A stretch of 60,860 nt of DNA, from positions 1-60,860 of IMG/VR virus record IMGVR_UViG_3300042503_001940; one strand, given 5' to 3'. Within the stretch, counting starts at the first letter, position 1. The number at the start of each line of letters is the position of its first letter. The position numbers were made by a program, and so were the translations under genes. The notes below the pieces were generated by a model, which did no database searches, was not told where the DNA came from, and saw only the letters and a program-made list of their open reading frames with translations. Shown one piece after another: positions 1 through 8,300 of this stretch. Source of the DNA: a virus.

Positions 1-1
1 G

Positions 2-169
2 CAGTCCTCAGCCCTAGTCGAAGTTGAGTGGCATATGGACGGTGTGATTATGCTTGAAGATGGCAACCATGTTAAATTTATAAATAAACGTGCTAAGATT
101 CAAGCGAAATACCTTAGCAGCCTGAAGCAACACGGTTGCAGGCTTGTTTCACGTGAAACCACAACGTAG
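2..169 (+). CDS. C-terminal fragment of an unrecognised protein
   Basis: The reading frame is open from the window edge and ends at TAG 167-169, leaving 55 residues. It ends in a basic stretch (KRAKIQAKYLSSLKQHGC) and RETTT. It lies 47 bp before the connector gene on the same strand, so it is probably the tail end of a head-region gene, but no family can be named. The last codons contain a parS-like palindrome at 145-160. Confidence 0.55.
   Translation, partial: QSSALVEVEWHMDGVIMLEDGNHVKFINKRAKIQAKYLSSLKQHGCRLVSRETTT
145..160. promoter_or_regulatory. parS-like palindrome
   Basis: TGTTTCACGTGAAACC matches the widely conserved chromosomal ParB site TGTTTCACGTGAAACA at 15 of 16 positions and contains the full 14-bp palindrome GTTTCACGTGAAAC. 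It is inside the 3' end of a coding sequence. I saw no second copy in the window. Binding by host or phage ParB is an inference. Confidence 0.5.
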
Positions 170-216
170 ACGTTCGCCGTCTGGCTATGCGCTATAAAAT
201 CTAGGAGAATAAGCCA

Positions 217-1152
217 ATGGCAGTAAAACTAACAATTCAAATTAGTGATATTACGACTGCTTCGGCGACGTACAACGCCATTCAGGTCGGTCGTGCGGCC
301 ACGTCCGCTGACGCCACCGCGCAAACTGGCACCTTTGTCAACGCCGGGGCTGTTATATCTCTTAACAGTGTAGTTTCTACTTACGAATATAACGACAATG
401 ATTGCGCAAGCAACCAGTTTAGCACGTGGCGCCTGTACAACACGGGAACTCTAGCAAGCGGCTCTTGGGCCACCCCCTTCCAAGGGCAGCCGCTCGGATA
501 CATTACCGTCGACGAGTTCCGCTCATACGAACTTGGAGACCTTAGCGGGCCGGACGGAGAATCGGTCAGCAACCAGAAGCTAGAACGTCTTATTAAGGCA
601 GCCTGCGGCCTTGCCGATTCCTACGTTGGGTACTCGTTTGAGTACGTGCAGAACAAAGAGAAACACCCTTGGAACCAGAAAAATCGCCGCATCTATGTAC
701 GTCAGCGACCAATCGTCTCGGTGTCTGCGGTCAGCGTGCACGTAAGCGCACAGCAGAGTGCCGCATTTACCCTGAACGATTTCTACATTAACGAAGACCG
801 CGGCTACGTGGAGATTACCTCTCTTGCCGCAGTCACCTATTCGTTGTTCCCGGCAATCGTAGCCCTTGGCATGATTGAGCCAGTAGTAGAGATTGTCTAC
901 ACCCACGGCTACCAGGTTGCCCCGCAGCCAGTCAAGGACGCCGTGGCGCTAATTGTTGTTGACCTACTTGCTAAGGACAACCTTGTTAAGCAGGGCATGG
1001 GCGGTCTCTCCCGATTCCGCGTTGGCGAAATGGACATGTATAGCGCCTATCCGCAGGGCGAGCGCGAAGGTGGCAAGATGGGGAGCAGCCTACGCATCCC
1101 TCGCGCTGCCATGGCCTTGCTTGACCAGTATCAGGGAACTGCCATCCGATGA
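217..1152 (+). CDS. Head-tail connector (adaptor) protein
   Basis: This 311-residue protein probably forms the adaptor ring under the portal. The segment near residues 92-100 (YITVDEFRSYELG) and the helical C-terminal half (VKDAVALIVVDLLAKDNL) resemble the gp6/gp15-type connector family. The N-terminal 90 residues look like an added beta-rich domain, so the protein is longer than the usual 100-200 residues. AGGAGA lies 8 nt before the ATG. It overlaps the next gene by an ATGA junction, and the following genes are the usual neck order, which supports the assignment. Confidence 0.65.
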   Translation: MAVKLTIQISDITTASATYNAIQVGRAATSADATAQTGTFVNAGAVISLNSVVSTYEYNDNDCASNQFSTWRLYNTGTLASGSWATPFQGQPLGYITVDEFRSYELGDLSGPDGESVSNQKLERLIKAACGLADSYVGYSFEYVQNKEKHPWNQKNRRIYVRQRPIVSVSAVSVHVSAQQSAAFTLNDFYINEDRGYVEITSLAAVTYSLFPAIVALGMIEPVVEIVYTHGYQVAPQPVKDAVALIVVDLLAKDNLVKQGMGGLSRFRVGEMDMYSAYPQGEREGGKMGSSLRIPRAAMALLDQYQGTAIR

Positions 1153-1478
1153 GCCTGCCGGGCTTTAACGCGTCCATTACTCTTGTCCGAGACGGACAGA
1201 CATCCCAAGACGCCATGGGCACGCCCGTAAAGACAAGCACAACTCTTTGGACAAAAAAGGGTCACTATCAGCAGCGTTACAACATTGAAGCCCAAGATGA
1301 CGTTGGCCGACGCGGCGAGGCGTTCTATCAATTCTATCTGCCTTTCATTACTGGAACCAATAGACCAGCGCCGGATGACAAGTTTGTTGTTCACGGTAGG
1401 ACATTTTTGGTCATCGGCATCTTGCAAGAAGCTCTCCGGCATCACCTTGTAGTCAAGGCAAGGATCAGCGAGCGATGA
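1149..1478 (+). CDS. Head closure / head-tail joining protein
   Basis: A 109-residue, beta-rich protein with the size and position of head-closure proteins (SPP1 gp16 or HK97 gp7 type). Typical features are an N-terminal strand with a short disordered loop and a central 'W-x-K-x-G-x-Y-Q-x-R' strand, followed by 'DKFVVHGRTFLVIGI', which resembles the family's 'D-x-V-x-x-x-G-x-x-Y-x-V' pattern. It begins at an ATGA overlap with the connector and ends in another ATGA overlap with the next gene, so the three neck genes are translationally coupled. Confidence 0.55.
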   Translation: MSLPGFNASITLVRDGQTSQDAMGTPVKTSTTLWTKKGHYQQRYNIEAQDDVGRRGEAFYQFYLPFITGTNRPAPDDKFVVHGRTFLVIGILQEALRHHLVVKARISER

Positions 1479-2002
1479 GCTACAACAAGATTACCGTTCG
1501 AGCTAGTGGTGTTCTTGGAGAGATTCGCAAATTTGCCGGACAACTGGAGCAGATCCCCAAGGCCCTTGACAATGAGTTTCGCCGTTCCGTTGCGCGAAAT
1601 GCAATCGACGCCCTCTACGGTGGGGTCGGTCAGGAGATGGAGCAGGAGGCACCCCAGGACTCCGGAGCATACGCCGCAGGACTAGTCGGCGACAGGGGAA
1701 CGTACGTTTCCGATAGCAAGAAATCTCCTGGTCGCGTCCGAAAGGCTAATCCGATTATGAATTTCCGCGCCAGCGGCAGCAATCTTTCCCTTGATTACGG
1801 GACAAACCCCGAGGACGTTGCGTACGAAAACTTTTACGGAAGACACGTAGAGTTCAGCGTAAATGATTACCGTCCGCAAATTAAGCAGGCGCTAATCAGT
1901 GCTGTTCAGGACGAGACGGCAAGATTTATTGCCGACCTTACCTCCAGAGCGATCAGGAATGCTGGTCGCTCCAGAGGTGTTCGGTTTAGGAAGTCAGCCT
2001 AA
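1475..2002 (+). CDS. HK97 gp10-like neck / tail completion protein
   Basis: A 175-residue protein in the slot normally held by gp10-like proteins. The N-terminal helical region is followed by 'QEAPQDSGAYAAGL', which resembles the 'APVDTGxLRxS' motif of that family. Residues 119-130 ('YENFYGRHVEFS') match the typical 'Y..yvEfG' segment, and the C-terminus is a basic helix. The 3' end overlaps the opposing phosphoesterase gene by 17 bp. Function in joining head and tail is inferred from family and position. Confidence 0.6.
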   Translation: MSYNKITVRASGVLGEIRKFAGQLEQIPKALDNEFRRSVARNAIDALYGGVGQEMEQEAPQDSGAYAAGLVGDRGTYVSDSKKSPGRVRKANPIMNFRASGSNLSLDYGTNPEDVAYENFYGRHVEFSVNDYRPQIKQALISAVQDETARFIADLTSRAIRNAGRSRGVRFRKSA

Positions 2003-3278
2003 TCAGGTACTCCGCCGACACCCCAGTCGGATGCTGGAATAGCAACCACTGGGATGGTTCGCCAGCAGAAGCCAACTGCTCCTGCGCATAGGTATTGCCG
2101 CTCTCTGTTGAGCCGCCGTTCCAATGCACAATTCCGTTGAGGTACATGCGCACTGGCGTGTGGAAGTGACCCGCAACGCTGTAATCAAACGGAGCTACGG
2201 TCATGTTCCAGCCCTGAATCTTTTTGCCAAAGCCGTACCAGGGGAAGCCAGCAAAGCCGCCGCCAACCTGGTCGCCATGGAACAAGAACCAACGCTTGCC
2301 ATAAATCTCGTCTGTGCCAAACCAAGCGCGCTCACCCTTGGAGATAGTCTCTACCCACTCAACATGAGCAACGTCTTTCACAAGCATTGATGCAACCTTG
2401 TACATCATCGCGTCTGCGTTTGACTCTGGGTGGAACGTGCCCTTGCGACCAAGCCGGCCGTGGTTGCCAATGCAGCCAACAACCTTGATGTTCTCAAAAG
2501 TACCCGCAAGCCTTCGAACAAGACCTGCAAGGATTTCCGCCCCGCGGAATGTCTGGTTATAAAGTGACGCGTCAATAAGATGCGCCTGGCCAGGGAAAAT
2601 ATCTTCTCCCTCAACAAGGTCACCAAGCAGGTAGACCCGAAGGTCGGTTACTGGGTGGTCGGCGCGCTGAATTGCAACAAGCGACTCAACCTTTTCGGCA
2701 AGAAGCTTGATGCGCTCTGCGCAGGTGTCGCTGTTATAGGTTGGGGTAATCTTTCCCAGCTGCCAATCTGAGAGAAGAAGGATGGCCGTTTCCGGGTCTC
2801 CGTCTCTCCGGTCAAATACCCGAGGCGGCACCGCTGGCAGTTCCATAGAGGCTGCTGCCTCAGTTGCTGCCTGGTAGACAGCCTGGACAAGCTCCTGGGT
2901 TGCGTCCTCGCGCTGCGAAAGTTTCTTCATCGCCGCACGATAAGAAGAACGAAGTTTTTCAATTTCTGCTTGAACCGTAACGGAGGCAAGCTCTTCCTCT
3001 GCCGCAGCAATAACAGCCCTGCTGTCAACCTTTTCCTTGTTGCCGCTAAGGACTTTCGCCGCCAGGCTGCCTTCGGTAATAATTCTTGTCTTGCCGTTGT
3101 TAATGCGCTTATCCACAAAACTGGCAGCCCCGGAGAGCAATCGGTTTCGCTGAATGCGCCAAGAATCCTTGCTTCGATCTGGGTACTTTAGAACAAATGA
3201 TTCAAACTCTAAGGAAACGGCGTCAGCCTTTTCCTGTGACCCCCACGTACGTGGCCGGGCCATGTTTTCGTTTGCCAT
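1986..3278 (-). CDS. Calcineurin-like metallophosphoesterase, antisense in the neck-tail module
   Basis: A 430-residue protein with the ordered motifs of calcineurin-like phosphoesterases: LLLSDWQLG, LLGDLVEGE, GCIGNHGR, LFHGDQV and AGHFHTP. The first motif has Gln where the family usually has His (DxH), so metal binding at that site may be altered. Residues 1-170 are helical and charged, without a recognised domain. I chose the ATG at 3278 because GGAGGG stands just before it; an upstream frame extension lacks such a site. It lies opposite to all neighbouring structural genes. Likely substrates are phosphoesters or nucleic acid; the actual role is unknown. Confidence 0.75.
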   Translation of the reverse strand: MANENMARPRTWGSQEKADAVSLEFESFVLKYPDRSKDSWRIQRNRLLSGAASFVDKRINNGKTRIITEGSLAAKVLSGNKEKVDSRAVIAAAEEELASVTVQAEIEKLRSSYRAAMKKLSQREDATQELVQAVYQAATEAAASMELPAVPPRVFDRRDGDPETAILLLSDWQLGKITPTYNSDTCAERIKLLAEKVESLVAIQRADHPVTDLRVYLLGDLVEGEDIFPGQAHLIDASLYNQTFRGAEILAGLVRRLAGTFENIKVVGCIGNHGRLGRKGTFHPESNADAMMYKVASMLVKDVAHVEWVETISKGERAWFGTDEIYGKRWFLFHGDQVGGGFAGFPWYGFGKKIQGWNMTVAPFDYSVAGHFHTPVRMYLNGIVHWNGGSTESGNTYAQEQLASAGEPSQWLLFQHPTGVSAEYLIRLTS

Positions 3279-3319
3279 TATTCCCTCCATAATCGGGCAG
3301 GTTTTCTGCCACTCTCTGT

Positions 3320-3325
3320 AGTATA
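3320..3325 (-). promoter_or_regulatory. Possible -10 box for the antisense phosphoesterase
   Basis: Read on the minus strand this is TATACT, 5 of 6 matches to the -10 consensus, about 42 nt upstream of the start codon. No good -35 hexamer is seen at 16-18 bp. Own transcription is likely because no same-strand gene lies upstream. Confidence 0.35.
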
Positions 3326-3407
3326 CGCCACTTCCGCTGCGTGGCACATTTTGCGTGTAGAAACTTTAGGCGTGGACTGCGCGACTAAGAGGGGATAATC
3401 TAACACG

Positions 3408-3806
3408 GTGATTGGTGTATACGAAGCCTTCTTTACGGCACTGAGCGGGGACGTTACCCTGCAAACTTTGCTGGGCGGCTCAGCTACCGATAAGAAGATT
3501 TACCCAATTACCAAAACAGGGCCAAGCGAGTTGCCGGCAATTTCAATTGCCGTTGTAGCGGGCAGTAGCGATCTAGGGCTTCCGATTGACAGGCCGGTGG
3601 TAGATGTGCTCATTTCGAGCTTAAGCAGCGCCACTGAACTGAACAATATTGGAAACGCTGTAGATGAGATACTTAACCGTGAGCGTCTCTCTGGTCCAAA
3701 CGGGGCGGTGTTGCACGTTGTGCGAAAAGTTGCGCAGCGCGATGACTACAATCCGAACGTCTTGGAATACCGGCGAGTAATCCGGTACATAGTAGTAAAA
3801 ACATAA
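3408..3806 (+). CDS. Tail terminator-like protein
   Basis: A 132-residue protein of the size and alpha/beta pattern of tail terminators (DUF3168-like). It has the N-terminal 'YEAFFTALSGDVTLQTLLGG' helix, a central 'PAISIAVVAG' strand and 'VDVLISSLSSATELNNIGNAVDEIL', typical of the family's strand-helix segment. The start is GTG. A weak GAGGGG lies 13 nt upstream, and a -10-like GATAAT or TAATCT lies 6-8 nt upstream, so the mRNA may be leaderless. It resumes the + strand tail series after the antisense gene. Confidence 0.6.
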   Translation: MIGVYEAFFTALSGDVTLQTLLGGSATDKKIYPITKTGPSELPAISIAVVAGSSDLGLPIDRPVVDVLISSLSSATELNNIGNAVDEILNRERLSGPNGAVLHVVRKVAQRDDYNPNVLEYRRVIRYIVVKT

Positions 3807-3818
3807 GGGGAGCAAGAT

Positions 3819-4583
3819 ATGCTTACACTTGGTTCTGGTACAATTGATATTGCTTATTGGAAGCCTGGCGCAGTAGCTGGCCAGGCTGCCGGCAGCCGCA
3901 CCGTTCCGTACTTTGCTGGTACGGTTGGTTACGGCAACACTGGCGAGCTTGTAACGATTGGCGAAATTGGCGGCGACGTCGAGTTCGACATCAACTTCCA
4001 GGAGCGCGAGTTCTACGGTCAGCAGAATTTCCCTGTCGCGAAGGCATACTTCGGCGGCAAGTGCGAAGTTCGCGCACGTGGCGTAGAGGTAAAGTGGGAC
4101 AACCTGAAGAACCTCTTCCACAACGACCTTGGTCTTCTTGGTGGCATCACCGCCACGACGACGGGCACGACCGTTTACGGTTACGCCGTCACCGGGCACG
4201 AAGACGCCCCAGGCAACTACCTGTTCCGTTCTTCGACGGGCGGCGGGTCGGTTGACTCAGCAGTAAAGGGAGCAGGAATGCTTCCAGGCTCTGGCACCGA
4301 CTTCGTGGGTTACACCCGATACGCTGGCCAGGGTGGACAGGCGTCCCCAATGGGTCTGCCTCGCCCGCTCTACGTTCGCTTTACGCACCGACGCTCGGAT
4401 GACCCGTCCCAGACGGTCCGCATCCACCTGCCAAAGGCGTTCAGCATGGCCCTGACGATTCCGTTCACGCGCGAGGATATCTCGACGATGGACCTGGACT
4501 TCTCAGGCACCGTAGACCGTTCGTGCAAGCTCGAAACGGCTGACACAAGCGCGACGCCGTCAATCGTGTTCGTACAGGCATAA
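3819..4583 (+). CDS. Major tail tube protein
   Basis: A 254-residue protein with the beta-rich composition of tail tube subunits: 'GELVTIGEIGGDVEFDIN' near the N-terminus, a Gly-rich central region, and the closing 'SMALTIPFTREDISTMDLDFSGTVD' segment. Position between tail terminator and tail chaperones is the standard place for this gene. GGGGAG lies 7 nt before the ATG. A hairpin in the 221-bp gap downstream may set a separate expression level. The family assignment rests on position and composition more than on sequence motifs. Confidence 0.6.
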   Translation: MLTLGSGTIDIAYWKPGAVAGQAAGSRTVPYFAGTVGYGNTGELVTIGEIGGDVEFDINFQEREFYGQQNFPVAKAYFGGKCEVRARGVEVKWDNLKNLFHNDLGLLGGITATTTGTTVYGYAVTGHEDAPGNYLFRSSTGGGSVDSAVKGAGMLPGSGTDFVGYTRYAGQGGQASPMGLPRPLYVRFTHRRSDDPSQTVRIHLPKAFSMALTIPFTREDISTMDLDFSGTVDRSCKLETADTSATPSIVFVQA

Positions 4584-4613
4584 TTACCGTCTTTCGATAA
4601 AGACTGAAGCGCA

Positions 4614-4646
4614 GGGGGATTGTCAAGCGAGACTTGGCAATCCCCC
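4614..4646 (+). terminator. Perfect long hairpin after the tail tube gene, without a U-tract
   Basis: GGGGGATTGTCAAG (4614-4627) pairs with CTTGGCAATCCCCC (4633-4646), 14 bp with one G-T pair and a 5-nt loop. The sequence after it is CAGCGG, so it lacks the U-run of an intrinsic terminator. It could be an RNA stability or processing element that separates tube from chaperone expression. The rest of the 4584-4804 gap shows no gene. Confidence 0.45.
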
Positions 4647-4804
4647 CAGCGGCCGCCAGAAGCGCCGCAACCCCAGGCTAGGGACAAAGCCACCCACAAA
4701 ACCACCACGCTCCCCTGTGTGTATGTAGTGTTTTGTAGTACCATTTAGCAGTGCAATCCCGTTGCGTTGACGGGCTCTGCCAATAGCAGTAGTAGGAGTG
4801 AACC

Positions 4805-5101
4805 ATGGCAAACCTCGCACAGGTCCGACCGACGAAGGTGCTGACCCTTAACGACCTCGCGGATATCGAGGAAAAGTACGGCTCGCTTGATCAGATTGAC
4901 CTGACCAAGTTTACCGTTATTCGCTACATTCTTTGGCTGGTTCTGAAGAAGGACGAGCCAATCACCGAGCGAGAAGTCGGTGATCGCTTCACCCTGGACA
5001 CCATGCGCGAAGAGATCGATAAGGTCATGCGCGCCAGCGGCTTGATTGGCGCTGACGAGGCCGCGGGTGCTGAGGGAAAAGAGGCGGAGGCAAAGGCGTA
5101 A
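4805..5101 (+). CDS. Tail assembly chaperone, gpG-like
   Basis: A 98-residue protein in the G position: after the tube gene and before the tape measure. It is mostly helical and acidic, with 'TKFTVIRYILWLVLKKDEPITEREVGDRF' in the middle, like small tail chaperones. TAGGAG lies 7 nt before the ATG. A GGGAAAA slippery heptamer at 5074-5080 lies in frame near its end, and a -1 shift joins it to the next frame. This matches the conserved G/GT arrangement, in which both products guide tape-measure and tube assembly and are absent from the virion. Confidence 0.75.
   Translation: MANLAQVRPTKVLTLNDLADIEEKYGSLDQIDLTKFTVIRYILWLVLKKDEPITEREVGDRFTLDTMREEIDKVMRASGLIGADEAAGAEGKEAEAKA
5074..5080 (+). other. 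Programmed -1 ribosomal frameshift site
   Basis: The heptamer G GGA AAA sits in the zero frame of the gpG-like gene (codons gga 5075-5077, aaa 5078-5080) and fits X-XXY-YYZ. After a -1 slip the frame stays open from 5080 through the second chaperone to the stop at 5350-5352, giving a product of about 182 residues. Lambda uses the related GGGAAAG. Confidence 0.8.
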
Positions 5102-5130
5102 GCTGGAACGAAATCGATTGGGGGAACATC

Positions 5131-5352
5131 ATGGCGTCCTACGCGGACAGCTTTGGGTTCACCCCAACCGACTTCTTTAACCTTACCTTGGCGCAATTGA
5201 ACGCGTTTTCTCGTTATATCGAGAACCGAGATAAGGAAATGAAGAAGGCCTCCAAGAGTAAATCTAGCGGGAATGCAGGTGGCAAGAGTATTGACTCAGT
5301 AGAGCAACTTGTTGCAACATTCGGTAAGCCCGGCTTTGCCGGAAATAGCTAA
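5131..5352 (+). CDS. Tail assembly chaperone extension, gpT-like, expressed by -1 frameshift
   Basis: The frame holds 73 residues after its first ATG, but it is open back to the slippery site at 5080, so the likely product is a fusion with the gpG-like protein spanning 4805-5352. The segment 'FTPTDFFNLTLAQLNAFSRYIE' resembles the T domain that contacts the tape measure. A GGGGG stretch 9 nt before the ATG leaves independent initiation possible. It ends 23 bp before the tape measure gene. Confidence 0.7.
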   Translation: MASYADSFGFTPTDFFNLTLAQLNAFSRYIENRDKEMKKASKSKSSGNAGGKSIDSVEQLVATFGKPGFAGNS

Positions 5353-5375
5353 ATCCACCCCTTCTAGGAGTATGC

Positions 5376-8300
5376 ATGGCGGAAGCTGGAAATCCCACAG
5401 GTACGGTTCAAATTGGCTTGGACGCGACGCAGTTCCGTGCCGGGACTCAGGCCATCCTGTCGGATATCCGCTCCATCATGCAGGGCCTTACTCAGTTTGA
5501 AAAGGCCTCCAACAAGACCGGTGGATCCCTTCGAGGGTTCGAAGACGCATCTCGTTCGCTGAAGTCGTTCCGAGCTGCTATTGACGGAGACGCCCTTCCG
5601 GCCCTCCGAAGATTGCAGAATCAGGCATCGGCTTCAGCGAACTCTCTTTCTAGGGTATTTCAGGTCGGTGCACAGTCAGCGCAGGCAGTAGGCAGTATTA
5701 ACCGCGTTACTTCTGCGTTGGCAGCCCAAGAACGCCAGGCGCTTCGCACAGCCGACGCTATGGCACGCGCAGCAACGTCCAGCCAACGTGGAGCGATGGC
5801 GTTCCGCAATGGTGGTCGAAGCAGCAGCGGTACTTCGGGACGTAGTGTCTCTGGTGGTACTCGCGGCGCGCGGTCGTCTCTTGACGACTCTGGCGCGGCT
5901 GCCCGTCGGTTAAACCAGCAGGCTGACGCCCTATTTGCGCGCGTCGGAAAACTTACTGGCGGGAAGGGCCAATCAAAGTGGCCGTTCCGCGACATGCCAG
6001 ATCCACGCAATGACCCCAAGCAGGCCTGGAGATTTGCCACCCCCTCCGCCGCCCAGCAGGCAGCAAACCGCCGCAGGCTCCAGGAAATTGACCGCAAGTT
6101 CCAAGAGAGCATTGCCCGTCGAGGCGGCTGGAAATCTGTTTACGCTGCACGCGACGAAGACGATGAGATGTTCTCCCGACGTGAGCAATACGCTCGCAGG
6201 GGATCACTCGCACCCAAAATTTCTAAAGCAACAAGAGAAAAACTTCGCGCTGCGGATAAAACGCGCGTGCGCCGATCTTCTGGCTACGGATACTCGGAGC
6301 CAACTACGGGGACCGCCAGCCTAGAACAGGCTGCCGAGCTGTACGCACGAGCGCTGGCCCGCTCTTACGCTGCCGGAGTTCGCATTCGAGGGGCTTCGCC
6401 GCGCTCCGCTGCTGGGCGCGCGGTTGGCGAAAGGGCTCAGCGACTTGCGGGCGCATTGGACACCGCCCTGTATTTTTCACCGACTGATGCTGGAACCCGA
6501 GCGCGCGCGCGGAATCGACCACGGGCATTTAACCGCGCAGATCAAAGCCGACGCCTAGAGCTTCTCCAGGCCGCGGTAGATCAGATGACGGACTCCCATT
6601 ATCCTGGCCGTCTTGGTTCTACTTCTAAGCTGATGCGCGGCGGATTTGTTGCTGATGCGCCAAACCCGTATCGACGCAGCAGCATCCCCGCGCTTAGGAA
6701 AATGCGCCGCCTACTTGTTGGTGCTTACTCAACCGCAGAAACCATGCAGCCGGGACAAACTGGATACCTTGGCGCGCTTGGCGGCGTAGGGGCGCCTGGC
6801 GTTGGCGCAGCACTGATCGCCCATGAGATTCGCCGTCGAGCAAGAGCAGGTCGCGCATTGCCGCTTACGGCGGTTTCAGACGCGCTGCCAATGTACCTTC
6901 GCGGCGGGTTTGGGCGTGGCCCAAGCGGAAAGCGTCGAATGAGTCGCAATGCAGCTGAGCGCGCTATGCAGCTAGGCGAACTTACCAGCCTTGGATTGAG
7001 CGCCGCGGACGCTCGTAAGTTGCTTCCGTTAATACGCGCGCAATTGAGGGAGCAAGAACGCGAGCTAGGTCTTCGCCCTGGAGAAGTGCAGTTTGCCAAG
7101 AAGGGCAAGCTGGGCGGTCTCAAAGATCTTCAGAAAAGATCAGCAGAAGCACGACTAGAAGCTGTTGAATCTAGAAACTCGGGTCGACCATCAACAGGTA
7201 CGGCATCAGTGCGCGATGCATCTTCAAGATTCTCCAGATCTATTATCCGTTCTGCCGCGGCCGGGGTAAAGACACGAGAATTTGGCGGAAGAAGAGGCGG
7301 AAGAAACGCTTCGGCTCGACAAAAAGCAGAACTTGCCAAATTACTGCAATTCAATGAAGATTTACGCGACTATGGATCCCTTAGGCCCGTCTGGTCGAGT
7401 ACACCAACTGGAGGGAGAGTCCAGCGCAACCTAACGCGACTGCATCGCCGCAGTAGCAGTGGAGGGCTGGGTCGACAATTGGCATACAGGCCAGTAAGGG
7501 GACTTGACCCGACGACTGAAGACAACCAGTCAGCAATGCGCATGACGTCTTATGCCCTGGAACAAATGATACACAACAATCCCGGCAGGGTGGCGCTGGC
7601 ACCCAACCCCTACTACAAAAAGCGCGGCTACCCAAAGCAACTAACACGACTGCGCATGATACCGGTGGGGGCGTACTCATCTAGCACTGGTGGCGGAACG
7701 CACGGATATCTTGGCGCACTTGCTGGCACAGGCGACGAATTTGCGGGCGGAAAAGCTCCACTAGGGGGAGTTGGCGGCACCCTGGTTGCTCAGGAGCTAA
7801 GAAGAAGAGATCGCTACCGGCGCGGTTTGCCGCCTTCCCAGCGCAAGGGTTTGACCAGGTCTGGCTCTACGGTAATGCCATACAGTGGATTTGGTCAACT
7901 CGAAATGTTTGGAATTGATGATGCACTACCTGTGTATCAAAATTTTGGCGCCCAGCAAAGGCGCATCGGCAGTGGAAGAGTCAGAAATTATCGCCGCGGA
8001 GAAGAAATTGACCAGCAAAGCGGACACCTTGCGTGGACGCCTTGGCGCACTAAGTCAATAGTTCGCGGCATCCGCCGCTCGCTTCCTGGGCAGATTGCGA
8101 CGCTTCGAGCAATTGGTGGAGATGCAATTCCTTCAGACATTCAATTTGCTAAGAGGGGCAAGCTTGGCGGGCTTGCCGCTATGCAAAGTGACAAGTCTGC
8201 AAAGCGTCGCGCATCTGTCAGTTCCCAGAACTCCCGAACACCATCTCCTGGGACCGCAAGAATTGGCGATGCCTCTGATCGTCTTGCGCGATCAATTGTC

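Noticed and set aside
3621-4199. 192-codon open frame opposite the tail terminator and tail tube genes
   Set aside because: No motif and no ribosome site; composition is that of an antisense frame.
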